Assembly: GCA_036852015.1 (NCBI GenBank)
Contig: JAANDG010000566.1
Location: 1 to 64,000, forward strand
DNA: 64,000 bases
Origin: Pelodera strongyloides
Lineage: Eukaryota; Nematoda; Chromadorea; Rhabditida; Rhabditidae
Reading direction: 5' to 3'
Shown: piece after piece, positions 13,154-24,436 of the stretch
Position numbering within the stretch: position 1 is the first letter of the stretch
Layout: each line of letters starts with the position of its first letter
Notes under the pieces: model-generated
The model's database searches: none
What the model saw: only the letters and a program-made list of their open reading frames with translations
What the model was told of the DNA's origin: nothing
Position numbers and translations under genes: made by a program

Positions 13154-16100
13154 TTATTTTGGGCGGGCACTGTTTTTCTACTAACTGTAGAAGAATTGGA
13201 ATGTGTATATGAATATCAGTCAACTGCAGAAGATGCAGCTGATGTAATGAACCGGACTGAAGAGTACTACAGACCAGTGGGTACGACTTTTTTTTGTTCT
13301 CACCGTTTTTTTTAATCGTGCGATCATCACGAGAAAAAAGTTCCGACTTACAATTAGACGGGGCGAAGTTTAGAGGAGTCGAGCGGTTAGAAGGGTCGAA
13401 TAATTGGATTGTTCCAATGGATTTTTGAAATGAGTTATTAACATTGCCAAAACCTCGTCAGCCAATTACTAAATATAAATAAATTGTTTCCTTTTATGGC
13501 CTGTCCCTGTATGCGATTCGCACTTGCGAAACTGACAAATGCCTGTCCATGTTCGAGTCAATGTAAATGACAAGGTCCCGCAGCGACATTGAATCTTGTA
13601 CGAATCTATTTCAAAATAGTACAGATCTATTTCAAATAGTACGGATCTGATACACTCTCGCTGCGGGACCATGTCAAATGCGTTATTCGCATGGGTTACG
13701 GTAGGCATTTGACATCCATGTAAAATGGCCTGAACATGGACAGGCATTTGTCATTTTCGCAAGTGCGAATCGCAAACATGGACAGGTCATTACGGTTGGA
13801 TTGCGTCATATGCTTTCAGTGTTGTTCAATTTTCAGATTTTCGTTGTCACATGTATGCACTCACGGATGATTTTGACTTTGAGGATAACTTTGGTAGAGT
13901 TAAATATGCATTGGAGGATGATCCGCCTGATGATGAAAAACATCGATGCACTAATAAAGCGAGAAGTTACTATCCAATACTTAAAGGACTGGATCCGATG
14001 ATGGTGATTTTATTTCAATTCATGAATATTTTTGCAATAATGTGCAGCTCGGAGTAGAACGAATGTAAACAAATCGAGGGAAGCTTCTTCTATAAGGACT
14101 TAGCAACCTGTTCTATTCAGCCATACTATATCAACACCATGCACAGGGGCATCGCACTGGCTAACGATTCCGATGCGTTCCTGAGTGCCTATACGCCATT
14201 ACAACGCAGCAAGGCCTACTGTGCGAGCATGCGATTGGTCAGTACGAACGTTTCGTTCTTGAGGACCTTGGGTTTTTTAGGGTATTTTAGAGTGTCTTTG
14301 ATTACTGGTTGAGTGTATACTGGCTCTTAGTTAGGGCGTTGTTGTCGTTTGAGCTCTTATTTGTTACTACCGTTTCTGGGTATGCTAGTTTAACTCTACC
14401 AACCAATCACGAAATCTTTAGATTGCGGGTGCTTTTCTCGAATATTGGGAGAGTTTTCACAGCGACGACAATTTATGCAGGGTAAGTAGATTGTTACGTT
14501 GTTCCTGAAAAGTTTACAACCATAAGACCGTTACCACCCGACAATAACAAGATGCAGAGCTCGATGGCTTCGCAGTGAGTTTCAACCGATAGAGCTTTTT
14601 CGCTCGAATTCTTAAGCAAACGGAATTAGCTGTGGACTCGACGGGCACGAAAATATTAGTACATTTTGAATATGTATCGCAAAGAAAAATACAATAAAAA
14701 TTGTAGAAAATGGTGGAATTCATTAAAGTCTGCAACGTATTTCGGCAAATGCGAGAGATGTTTGTTACAAAGCTGACTGATAGACTTTGTCTTGACGAAG
14801 ATGGATGTTATAATGTCATGGCGTACTACGAAGAAGACCTCCCTTATTGTGTGAAATATACGGCAATCAATCAATTTAAGGTTAGTTTAGGGCGCATTCG
14901 AGTTGGACATTTTCCGGAAAAGAAAAGAAAAAAGTGGTTCGAGATGGACACCCAGAAAAAAAATAATACACGCAAAATAATTGTCGAAAATGCAATTGTA
15001 CCGTAATTGAAACTAAAATCAATCGATCATTTGCATGTGTATGCGTGGCAATTGCATTCTTTTCTGGTGAAATCCATCTCGAACCACTTTTTTCTTTTTC
15101 TTTTCCGGAAAATGTCCAACTCGAATGCGCCCTTAGTGGGAATATGCAAGCATATTTTATATTTTCGTCAAGTAATTTCTTACTAGTGGAGCCTGACGGT
15201 TAGCGTAAAGTTGCTTTCGTCGAAAGCATAAAAGATGTGGATGAAAGTTGTCTGGTGTATAATTTTTTTCCATGCGTTAAATCCAATAAAAAAAAAACAA
15301 TTGTAGTTGTAGTCTTTATTGGCAAGAATTCTCGTGTTGCTTTTATTCAACGACAATCTCAACTTCTGTTAAGAATTCCCCGGTTGGATCTTGGCATCAT
15401 GCAATTATCAATTACTGCAAATTGACTGAAATGGTTCCTGAAGCAAAAACCGCAAAATACGATATGGCAATGCTCACACAAAAGGGGACAAAGAGACTAA
15501 AATTGACGGAAATGTGTCTTTACCTGAGGTACTGGTTGTTGCGACGGTTCCTTTTTTCTCGTGGTTGAAACCATTTCGTGACTACTCGGCCTTGCTTGGT
15601 GCCTTCGTCGCGACCAAGTAAAAGTTTTCTCGGGAACACCATCACTTGGGATCACCATCAATCACATATTGTGGGCCGCTAAATGATTGGATACCGCTCA
15701 ACAAATATTTTGTTCCCCGATATAAAAAGACATTGGGTGTTCAGTGATAAGCTAAAGAATTGACATAAACACTCTCTGTTCGCACTTTACTGCCCGTAGT
15801 TAGTGTGGTAGCCAATTCTAAAATGGGATAGTGAGTGTTCTTCCGTGACCATAAAAAAGCGAATATATTCGTGGTGAAAATTACAACACACTTTACATAC
15901 TTTTTACAAAACATTTTAAAAGGAGCGGTATTCTGCAGTCCAGTGGATAATATGTTCAATACTGAAATGTTATCGTGCAATCCGTTTTCAGTTACGGTAA
16001 ATACTCGCAGAATTATGGGGTTTGTAAGTATAGACGATTATTTTCCTTGAAGTCGAAAAATTTACCGTACCTTGGCACTATACGAGAATATCTACAGACA

Positions 16101-17149
16101 GTTTTTAAGACCGATCGCGACGGGAAAACGACGGTAGCCACGGGACCTTTTTTTAAAGTAAATTTCAAAAGCGCATGCACTGTGCATCTCTTCTCGCTTC
16201 GTTATAACATGGCGGATTTTCTATAGAGCGATAAAAAAGGTGTATTCAGAATGCACACGATTTTGCGAATTGATACTTGCAAGGAAAACAACTCGCGGTT
16301 TTTGGCATACTTGCAAACCCCATTATGCTCGTGCAAACAGTTTCACGAGCTACTGTAGGCAGGAGCGGGAAAATACGCTTCTACGGTTGTTTTTATTCTT
16401 TCATTTGAACAGCATGATGATTGTTTGCTACGATAGTAATAATCGTCATGCTGTTCAAATGAACGTATAAAACATCTCCAAAAGTATGACTATGGTGGCA
16501 TGGCATGGCTGATGGAAAACGTTGAAGCTATTAAAGGGCCAGGCCTATTTCAGTTAACCCTATTTTTGATGACTCCATCTTATTCTACGTCTCATGTATA
16601 TTAGGGTTGCAATTTTTTCCAATTTTCGGGCGCAATATTCATGCAGTATTCAACAATATACCCTAGCCTATCCAGTCATGACAACTGTGATAGATTGTTT
16701 GGTATGACTGGCCATGGTAAACTGCTCAATACTGCGTGAATATTGCGCCTGAAAATTGAAAAAAGAGTGAACCCTAGTATATTTGAGACGGAAAATAAGA
16801 AGGAGCCATCAAAAATAGGGGTTACTTGAAGTGGGCCTGTCTGAAATGAGCCTCTGAGTTTCTGCCGTATCTTACACTTTTCTGAAAACCAGTGGTCTCA
16901 AGGTGAAAAAGAATGCAGCCTTTTTCCATGCTTCCGACGTTTAACAAAAAGTTTAGGTACCGCGTTCTACCAGAGGAAGGCAAAGAACAAGAAATGCCTG
17001 ACATAGCAGACTATGATAATTTTGACGAGGAAACGACAACAGGAAAAGTGGATCAAAATGGCGGCGTATCACTTTTGATCGCAGCGTCATGCTTGAACAT
17101 CATTTGTGTTGCAATGTTTTTGGATGAGACCGCGGTAAGGAAAACGTAG
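11982..17149 (+). CDS. Gene A: cysteine-rich protein with C-terminal hydrophobic segment (probable 9 exons)
   Basis: Exons: 11982-12138 (tentative), 13191-13280, 13837-14003, 14058-14237, 14422-14481, 14707-14880, 15374-15528, 15939-15996, 16919-17149. Phases join throughout. The protein has about 14 cysteines spread over some 370 residues (for example ECVYEYQ, FRCHMY, HRCTNKARSYYP, NECKQIEG, CYNVMAYYEED, NYCKLTEM, LSCNPF). An acidic stretch (MPDIADYDNFDEE) follows, then a hydrophobic segment LLIAASCLNIICVAMFL near the end. This looks like a disulfide-rich ectodomain anchored at the membrane. The stop at 17147 could instead be intronic, because GTAAGG at 17136 is a good donor and a cytoplasmic exon may have been lost. 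The cysteine pattern is loosely reminiscent of T20D4.11/DUF19 ectodomains, but I do not recognise the family. Paralogous exons lie at 36338 and 38033-38604; gene D has similar architecture. Introns carry MITEs (12427-12862, 13494, 14888, 16013, 16524). Confidence 0.55.
12360..12402. repeat. Poly-A/poly-T simple repeat
   Basis: An A run of about 25 followed by T-rich sequence in the first intron of gene A. Confidence 0.85.
12427..12596. mobile_element. Palindromic MITE, family GCTAGC
   Basis: Full-length copy of the 9001-9170 element (AAAGCGAAATGCTAGCCCC to GGGGCTAGCATTTCGCTTTA). Its right end touches the next MITE without a gap. Confidence 0.9.
12596..12862. mobile_element. Hairpin MITE, family GGGCGCGTTCGGG
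   Basis: Left end AGGGCGCGTTCGGGATGAG, right end CTCATCCCGAACGCGCCCT, with long arms (CCGAAAGGTTCTCATGCAAA and complement) and a second palindrome of AATTTGCATG at the centre. Relatives lie at 14888-15134, 33397-33615, 36015-36340 and 37587-38004. Confidence 0.85.
12995..13150. repeat. About 150-base poly-A tract
   Basis: A broken only by AAAGAAA and ACAATGA. It lies just before an exon of gene A. Lysine- and phenylalanine-rich reading frames through it are artefacts. Its true length is uncertain in any assembly. Confidence 0.95.
13494..13790. mobile_element. MITE, family CATGTATGCGATTCGC
   Basis: Terminal inverted repeat TGTATGCGATTCGCACTTGCG at the left and GCAAGTGCGAATCGCAAACAT at the right, with inner arms CATGTTCGAGTCAATGTAAA and TATTTCAAATAGTACGGATC. 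It is in the intron between two exons of gene A. Relatives lie at 23821-24112 and 24151-24430. Confidence 0.8.
14888..15134. mobile_element. Hairpin MITE, family GGGCGCATTCGAG
   Basis: Left end AGGGCGCATTCGAGTTGGAC, right end GTCCAACTCGAATGCGCCCT; arms of about 60 bases with TTTTCCGGAAAAG. It starts eight bases after the donor of the gene A exon ending at 14880. Confidence 0.85.
16013..16327. mobile_element. MITE with GGGGTTTGTAAG ends
   Basis: Left end TATGGGGTTTGTAAGTATA, right end ATACTTGCAAACCCCATTA. A similar TGGGGTTTCC end bounds the element at 45004-45158. It lies in the last intron of gene A. Confidence 0.65.
16399..16468. repeat. Perfect short palindrome
   Basis: TTCATTTGAACAGCATGATG is followed by its reverse complement after a short turn (CGTCATGCTGTTCAAATGAA). 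It may form a cruciform or hairpin. Confidence 0.8.
16524..16852. mobile_element. Inverted-repeat element, family AAAGGGCCAGGCC
   Basis: Left arm TTAAAGGGCCAGGCCTATTT...CCCTATTTTTGATGACTCC, right arm GGAGCCATCAAAAATAGGGG...AGTGGGCCTG. Non-coding. It is in the last intron of gene A. Confidence 0.7.
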
Positions 17150-17337
17150 CAACAAAACAACGGAACGCATCATTTCTTACTTTGCACCAAATTTCATTCT
17201 GAAATTTTTTTTTCACCCATTCCTCAGCATATTATAAGCTTTCGACGATTAAAAATCATGTACATAATCTTTGAAATTTGTGATCGAGGGCCTGAAGTTG
17301 GGTGCTGCCAGATTTAATCTCACACGAGTGAAACTTT

Positions 17338-17512
17338 CAAAACGAAATACCGGCCGGTTTCTGAAATGCATCGTAGACAACTGAATTCTTACGTATTGCT
17401 AATTTGCTCGAATAGCTCGATTTTTTTTGCTCGATAATCGATTTTTTATGAGAATGCTGGCGTGCACGATCTGTTTCAAACACCGGTCAGTATTTCGATC
17501 CACACTTTTAAA
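17338..17512. mobile_element. Palindromic MITE, family CCGGCCGG
   Basis: AAACGAAATACCGGCCGGTT at the left and CCGGTCAGTATTTCG at the right, with the usual ATCGATTTTTTATGAGAATG interior. Downstream 17513-18000 shows only short tandem TTAGTCCGCAC repeats (17518-17580) and no gene. Confidence 0.8.
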
Positions 17513-18000
17513 GTTCACTAGTCCGCACTCAGTCCGCACTTAGTCCGCACTTTTAAAATTAACTAGTCCGCACTTAGTCGGCAGAAAGTTCGAGGAGACA
17601 GATAGGGACAATAGTGACAAGATTGAAATTCTATAGTTTGGTTGCAACACGTCAATGTGATGTTTGGTTTTTTTTATTATAAAGCGGTAGTACAGGGGGT
17701 TATTGAGAGAAGTTTCAATGGGACTGTTTTAGGTGTGAAGTTCTGCTGAAAAAGAAGAAATCTGCAAATGAGTGAACTTTCACATTCGACGATTTATATG
17801 TGTAGTCTTAGTTGTACCTTACCCATATTTTTAAATAAATCCATCAGATTAAAATAAATCCATCATATTCACTTGGTTTGTTTGTATTAGATAGTTATGA
17901 TATATCATAATGGTTTTTCTCTCATGTGAAGTCCAAAACTTTCAGCATATAATGCACCAAAACACCGACTTTCTTCTTTGTTTTTTTACATCTTATCTTA

Positions 18001-18296
18001 TTATATAAAAGAGAAGAGTTTGTGGCCGGGTGAATTTATTTGTGATTACGTCCACAACGAAGACCTTTCATACAGTTTTTTTCGACACTGAAACACAGCA
18101 TACAAAATTATCTTATTATATAAAGGAGAGAGTTTGTGGCCGGGTGAATTTATTTGTGATTACGTCCACAACGAAGACCTTTCATAAAGTTTTTTCGACA
18201 CTGAAACACAGCATACAAAATTTTTGACGGGGAGCGGCTTTGAACCCGCGCCCTCCGCTTTCGAGTCAAACGTTCTACCTGTTGCGCCAAGACAGC
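18001..18296 (-). mobile_element. tRNA-headed SINE-like element with duplicated body
   Basis: On the minus strand a tRNA-like head (18225-18296) begins GCTGTCTTGGCGCAACAGG (A-box-like at 18277-18289) and has the B-box-like GGGTTCAAAGCC at 18236-18247. The body follows in two tandem copies (about 18107-18222 and 18001-18108), each ending in TTATATAATAAGA. Head plus body plus AT tail fits a SINE transcribed by RNA polymerase III. The tail also resembles the termini at 18690, 19155 and 24808, so it could instead be a hybrid with another element. Confidence 0.55.
18225..18296 (-). other. tRNA-like sequence (pol III A and B boxes)
   Basis: CGTTT..AAGCG can form an anticodon stem, but the loop lacks the usual U33 and the T arm is imperfect. 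I read it as tRNA-derived rather than a working tRNA gene. Confidence 0.5.
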
Positions 18297-18679
18297 TTGC
18301 TTTCTCAGCCCCATAAGCACTACACAATGCTTTAGCATGCAAATTTCACGCCGCATCCATGCATTTGAATTGTATGCATTTGAATTTAAGTATTTAAGAG
18401 TTACATTCCGCAGTATTTATCTTTTATTCGTTACACACAAGGTCCCTTGTTAGTATGTTGGTGTCCTTACTGCACTGACATCTTAGGGTTCCTTTTGGTC
18501 TTTACAAAATTCACGTTTTTGCCTCATTTTTTCTTTGCCTTATCCATCGACCAATAAAGATTTATTATTATCCATAGTCGACGCTTATTTTTCAAATAAG
18601 ACGTTCCGCGCGTTGTTTTAAAATACAATCGGCCGAAGGCCGATTCCTCCAGTCGGAGAAGAGCCCGTAGGCGTAGGTC

Positions 18680-19190
18680 TCTTCGAACGTAGTATATAAG
18701 GGAGAAGAGTTTGAAGGCTCGAATGTCCGCAACGAAAACTAGATAGAGTATCTCAATCTCGGGTATAAAAGGAGAGTCGTTTGCACAGTCTTGAGCAAAC
18801 CAAAGAGCTCCGACGTTTTTTTCACGCTTCAGCTTTTGGTAAAGCTATGGCAACTTACGCAACTCTTCAAAATAAGCGCAGTCAAATTTTTTTGCAAAAA
18901 TTTGGAAGCTACGTTTCAAATTTTGCATATTTTTTAAGTATACAGTACCAGACGGCTATCGCCGCCTGAGGCGACTTTCAGTGTTTTTGATGCAGGAACA
19001 TCAGTGAGCACACTTATGTGAAACGTTTGCAACGTATCTTGAGAAATCATGAAATAAGGTTCGATTTCGCTTGCTCAACACGGGGCTCCGATTCTCCTTT
19101 TATAGCCTCTTAGATATTCTAATTTTCGTTGCGTGCATACAAACAAAAGACCAAGTAAACTCTTCTCCTTTATATAATAAGATGACGCCT
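18680..19190. mobile_element. Element with inverted TATATAAxGGAGAAGAG ends
   Basis: The left end has TATATAAGGGAGAAGAGTTT, then CGCAACGAAAACTAGATAG and TATAAAAGGAGAGTCG. The right end holds the same modules reversed (GATTCTCCTTTTATAGCC, CGTTGCGTGCATAC, AAACTCTTCTCCTTTATATA). Two TATA-like boxes per arm. The same terminus recurs at 18001, 18108 and 24808 followed by unrelated sequence, as seen for Helitron 5' ends, but no CTRR hairpin end was identified. Confidence 0.4.
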
Positions 19191-20265
19191 GATTTTTGTA
19201 CGATCGTCTGAATAGCCTCAGGCGACAATCGACGTCTGGTATATAATAATGCGAGTTTCCTTTATTGATCCAAAATTCAGTGTTTCTTAAATTTAAATAA
19301 CAGTTTATGTTTTCCAATAACTGCGCGATACTGCGCAATTTGTGTAACCTATATTTAGTTGTAATCAGGATTCGACCCGCCTTCAGGATTCGAAGACGGT
19401 CGCCTGTCTTCTGAGCTCAGCGGAATCGAATTGAAGGAAACGGAGACAACCGGTATCGGGCGCAGCCACCGTGGGATCGTAGCACACCCAAGAAGGCAAT
19501 GCGAACAAAACAATATGCAATGGACACCTAAAACCACCGGACAGAGAATATCATATGACTACGATGCATGTGGTTCGACCTAAGGAGTCAAATACCTCAA
19601 CTAACACCACATGACCTTCAAGGCAACTACGACAACCTGGTTTCGCTGACACAGAGCCTCCTCAACGCCACGTCTCGGCCCGCAATGCCCGACACATCAG
19701 CAGGCCCGCAATGCCGCTCGCAACTAGAGATCTCCTACGTGACCTTAGAGTCCGAAAACTCAAAGACCTACCTTTCAAAGAACTCGCTAAAGAAGTACGC
19801 CACCGTCTCGAAGCAGAACACACGTCATTCCGCATCCGCACTTCCTCCCTACTAAAGGTTGCCCAACAACGAAGAAGCCTAAAAACTGCGAAGCGCAAGC
19901 TGAACGACTTCTGCCATGTACCAGTCTCTCTGAAGAAGCTGGATGGACCTCTGGCGGCAAAATCTCAAAAAAGCGACACTATCCGTTCCTTCTACACCGA
20001 GCTCTTCTTTACGAGCCACCCAACACCTCCCAACCAGCTGCCGGTACCTGACCCGCCTCTACATATTCTACCATCCGAGGTAAGATCCGCCATTGAAAAA
20101 AACTCCGAATGACAAAGCATGCGGTGAAGACGGGATCCCATGCGAAGTTCTGAAATCTGCAGGACCTGACCTGTACTTCGCACTCGCTCACGCTGCTCAC
20201 TATATCTCCAGAGTTGCTGGATACCCAGTGGAAGAGCAGTCGTACCACCCTTATTCACAACACTG

Positions 20266-20812
20266 AGAGCCGATGAGTTGCGCGCCGCACCATTTCGGGA
20301 AACAAAATGCGCGCCGCAAAGGAATGGGAAACAAATGCGCGCGGAATAGAAATGGCGCGCAAAGTGTTTCCCGAAAAGGTGCGGAAATGGTGCGGTGCGC
20401 AACTTGCGCCCCGCACCATTTCCGCACCTTTTGGCAACGTTTTTGAAAGCGCTCGGAGGATCTGCCGTAGGTGCCGTTGTTGTACTAATATTTTTCCGCA
20501 GGTACAGGTCTCACATGTCTTGTGTGGCCGAGTGGTCTAAGGAGCTGTTCAGAGAAAGTATCTAATAAGGGTGTAGGGTTCGAAGTTCGAATCCAACACG
20601 CTGCTTTCTTTTTGCAGTTGCTACTTTTCCCGCACCGTTTCCGCACCTTTTCGGCAACGGTTTGGGGGTGTTTCCCGCAACAGTTTGCGGGTGTTTCCCG
20701 CACCAAAACGGCAACCAGCGTCGGTGGAAAAACTTTTGCGGCGCGCATCAAATTCTTTTGCGGGAAACACCCACAAACTGTTGCCGCGCGCAACTCTTGT
20801 GTTTCGTTGAAG
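20266..20812 (+). mobile_element. Composite palindromic element with tRNA-like core, copy 1
   Basis: Starts CACTGAGAGCCGATGAGTTG and ends CGCAACTCTTGTGTTTCGTT. It has an inverted GAGTTGCGCG/CGCGCAACTC pair near the ends and internal inverted GGTGCGGAAATGGTGCGG/CCGCACCATTTCCGCACC modules, with many GTTTCCCGCA repeats. A tRNA-like segment sits in the middle. Taken out, the flanking LINE reads through as ...LIHKKG.TEDLANYRP, so this is an insertion in the reverse transcriptase region. Copy 2 is at 31672-32196 in the opposite orientation. Confidence 0.8.
20518..20600 (+). other. tRNA-Leu/Ser-like sequence inside composite element
   Basis: TGGCCGAGTGG at 20525-20535 is a perfect A box of the Leu/Ser type, and AGTTCGAATCC at 20584-20594 is a B box. 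The anticodon stem does not pair, so it is probably a tRNA-derived promoter rather than a tRNA. Confidence 0.6.
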
Positions 20813-22439
20813 AAAGGCTACTGAAGACCTCGCCAACTACCGACCTATCAGTGTTCTCCCTATGCTCAACCGCATATTCATGGAATGCGTCCTGAGAAGA
20901 ATAAAGATCCGAGTAGAAGCCGCACAACCCGTCGAACAAGCTGGCTTCCGATCTGGCTTCAGCACGAACGACCACATCCACTCCGACTGATAGAAGCAGG
21001 AAGGGAATACCAAATACCCTTGGACCTGTTCTTCGTCGACTACCAGAAGGCGTTCGACTCCATCGAAATCCCGAGTATCCTGGAAGCTCTGCATGACCAG
21101 CAAGAAGGTCCAGCATTGTCAACATTCGGGCCGAACGTTACAGTTGATTCTCCACGAAAATCAATTGCTAGAAGAACTCGTCGAGGTACCAGTCTCCAAT
21201 GGCTTCGACAAGGCGATCCGATATCACTCACCCGCCTTTCTCGGCGGCACTCCAAAACGCCACGAAGCATTTGAACTGGAAAGACAATGGAGTCAGCATC
21301 AATGGTTCGTTCCTCAGTCCTCAGTACCTTCGATTTGCCGATGTCTTGCTTCTCACTGCGCACTCACCACAAGCAGCCGACAACGTGCTGCGGGAACGGG
21401 ACTCCTCAACATCTCCTCATGGATTGCGTATAAAAAACAGAATACGGTCCTAATGCGGAATAAGCATGCAGATCTACATCCTGTCTACTTCCACAGCAAC
21501 CCTCTCCCGGAAGCCGATTCCTTCGTCTACAGTGGACGGGAAACCAACATGCAGAAAGAGCTTGCTCCGGAACTTCTACACCGTCAGCGTACCGGATGGG
21601 TGGACTGCTTATCATCGCATCGAACCTGTGCTCCGAGCATCCCGGGACGGCAAACTGGAGGTAAACTGTTCAAAATTCTACTGTCATCCCAGCACTCACA
21701 TACGCTGGTGAAACGTAGGCCTTCACTGTGAAAACCGAACGAAAACTGCGAGTAACCCAATCGAACATCGAGCGAAGAATGTTTGGAATTACGCTCCTCC
21801 AACAACGAGAACAAAAAATACCGGTCTTCGAAAACTCACACAAGTCCACGACGCCGTGGGCTGTGGATCGAGTGATCTATTCGAAGCACAGATGGGCAGG
21901 ACATATCATGCGGCGCACTAACAACCGCTGGACAAGAGAGCTGACCGAATGGAGGCCGTACAATTACAAACGCCCCCGAGAAAGACTTCCTATGCGATGT
22001 GCTGATCAATTCGATTCCGTTGTGCTCAGAAGGCCGGTAATCCATATATCATCGGGCAGAGCCTCGACAGGAATCGGGTACAATGGGACTCGCTGACTCG
22101 CAGCTGTCAAGTCGACCTTGACGCTGAAGTACGAGTCGTCAAGGTACTCAAGGTATATTCGTTTATATTCGTCAGCACAAATATTACAATTAGGGAAATG
22201 CCATTGTTCGAAAAAACAGAACGTTACACCGCTTAATAGTTTGGCTAAGAGAACAGGTTAGTTGAAGCTAGAGATCATCTTACTCTAACTATGACACTAT
22301 ATATACACAGCTGTCTAAACCGATAATATAATGGTATATGGTATCATCTTTTCGAATCACTACATAAAAAGAAAATGATTAGAGTTCTTTCGGTCAGAAA
22401 TTTAACAATTCGACTTACGCATTTCTAGCTGAACTGCCG

Positions 22440-23095
22440 AACCACATAAACCGCGTATCTACATGTCACATTGTCTTACCCAATGAACAAATTCAGTTAG
22501 AAATACAACGTTACAGCATCTTACTACACACGACATGTGTTCTAGCCGGAAACATCATGTCACAGTATCTTACCCCATGAACAATTTCAGCTAGAAAGGC
22601 CACGTCACCGCGTCTTACTTACGAGATGTGTTCTAGCCGGAACATCATGTCACAGTAACTTACCCCATGAACCGTGATGTCAATTTCAGTTAGAAATACA
22701 ACGTTACAGCATCTTACTACATACGAGATATTCGAGGCCGAACATCATTCACAGCACCTTACGGACATTACCCCATGAACAATATAGCTAGAAATACCAC
22801 GTTACCGCATCTCACTATATACGGCATGTGTACTAGCCGGAACAGCATGTCACAGTGTCCTACCCCATGAACAGTGCTGTCAATTTCAGACATAAAAACT
22901 ACGCAGGACCTTACTACGTACGAGATGTATGCTCGCCGAAACATCATGTCACAGGTATCTTCCCCATAAACCGTGACGTCAAGTTCAGTTAGAAATACAA
23001 CGTTGCAGCATCTTACTACAAACGAGATGTACTCTAGCCGGAACATCAATCTTACCCCATGAACCGGGATGTCTATTTCAGCTAGAAATACCCTA
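22440..23095. repeat. Degenerate satellite, about 110-bp unit
   Basis: Modules recur in the same order about six times: CATCATGTCACAGTATCTTA, CCCCATGAAC(CGTGATGTCA), TTTCAGTTAGAAATACAACG, TTACAGCATCTTACTAC, GAGATGTGTTCTAGCCGG. Copies differ by internal deletions. No coding potential. The neighbouring stretch 23100-23800 shows no gene. Confidence 0.8.
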
Positions 23096-23820
23096 CTGAA
23101 CTTTCTACACAACTCGCGTAGTCAATTAGAAAAGCACAAACATGCAAAAAATAGCACATCAAATGACATGCAAATTCAAGGCTAAATTCAATAAACAGTC
23201 TACAAAGTCACATTTGCAATATACAAACGCGCGCTCGTCAGTTGATATACGCAAGCCATATTTTCATCACTTTATTCTCACTTATGTAATATGCTTAGCC
23301 GGGGTCCATATACGCATCGCTTCCCAAGGTTATGATACGTATTCTACTGAACATATGCAACAAAATTAGCATACACGATGAAATTTTACAAAACAAAAAT
23401 TGGCATAGCATATGTATATGTAAATTCACGTGCATCAAACAACAACCTCGACTGCGACGAACATGACAATGATACGTTGGTCGCGTCATATTTCCTCATT
23501 ATTTCGTATTTGAACTCATTGCTTTACCGTTATCCACGATATATACTCAAAGTTATAACACTAAATTAAAAAAAAAACTGAGTATGAGTCATTTCAGGAA
23601 TGTACGGAACCGTATTATTCCTTGTGGTAATACTATCTAGTGGAAGTGGAGTGATCGCAAACGCAGAATCGAGCGGAGTCAAGTTACTGGGTGGGTGATA
23701 ATTTTTAAAGCGACCATGTATGTGGTGATACAAGACAACTTATGAGCTTATTCTTCTGCATTGTAGGGTACGACTGTATCTGATATTCCGCTCAATCCCG
23801 TGAAATATTAAAATTCACTC

Positions 23821-24112
23821 ATGGGGTTTCCATGTATGCGATTCGCACCTGCGAAAATGTCAAACCGCTGTCCATGTTCGAGTCGATGTAAATGACATGG
23901 TCACGCAGCGATTTTGGATCTAGTATGGATCTAAAATAGTACGGATTTATTTCAAATAGTATGGATCTGAAACACTTTCGCTGCAGGACCATGTCAAAGT
24001 GCGATTCGCATGGGTTACGGTAGGTAGTTGACATGCATGTAAAATGACTTGAACATGGACAGCGATTTGACATTTTCGCAGGTGCGAATCGCATACATGG
24101 AAACCCCATCAA
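23821..24112. mobile_element. MITE, family CATGTATGCGATTCGC
   Basis: ATGGGGTTTCCATGTATGCG at the left and CGCATACATGGAAACCCCAT at the right, a near-perfect terminal inverted repeat; the interior matches 13494-13790. Confidence 0.85.
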
Positions 24113-24150
24113 ATATCGCGAAATGCATAGTGCTTCGAAAAACGCTTGGG

Positions 24151-24430
24151 TGATGGGGTTTCCATGTATGCGATTCGTGGCAAACCGCTGTCAATGCTCA
24201 AGGCATTTTACATGCATGTCAATTTCCAACCGTAACCCATGCGAATCGCACGTTTGACATAGTCCTGCAGCGAAAGTGCCCCAGACCTGTGCTATTTGGA
24301 ACAGAACCGCATCAGATCCTTGCTATTTGAAATAGATCCGTACGACTTTGAAATAGCTCCAAAATCGTTGCGGGACCATGTCATTTACATCGACTCGAAC
24401 ATGGACAGGCATTTGTCATTTCCGCAAGTC
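24151..24430. mobile_element. MITE, family CATGTATGCGATTCG, rearranged copy
   Basis: Begins TGATGGGGTTTCCATGTATG, 40 bases after the previous copy, with the interior in the opposite order (CATGTAAAATG-type then CATTTACATCGACTCGAAC). The right end is lost against the next element. Confidence 0.7.
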
Positions 24431-24436
24431 ACAGTT

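Larger units (their letters stand above)
19600..22110 (+). pseudogene. Decayed non-LTR retrotransposon (LINE) with reverse transcriptase
   Basis: Translated pieces in shifting frames give LINE reverse transcriptase landmarks in order: KACGEDGIPCEVLKSAG (about 20119-20165), EDLANYRPISVLP (about 20823-20862), VEQAGFRSGFST (about 20930-20965), LFFVDYQKAFDSIE (about 21028-21070), and a C-terminal motif WAGHIMRRTNNRWTRELTEW (about 21893-21955). This order and wording match endonuclease-reverse transcriptases of RTE/CR1-like LINEs. The catalytic FADD-type region and the 5' endonuclease are not intact, and several frameshifts and stops are present. The reverse transcriptase region is broken by a composite palindromic element at about 20266-20812. 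It is a dead copy. Confidence 0.8.

Noticed and set aside
12896..13315. Lysine- or phenylalanine-rich open frames
   Set aside because: They run through a poly-A tract of about 150 bases and are homopolymer artefacts; only the 3' end (from 13191) belongs to an exon of gene A.
22440..23095. CRISPR-like regular repeats
   Set aside because: The 110-base units are degenerate and contiguous without unique spacers, and the surrounding DNA is eukaryotic; this is a satellite.
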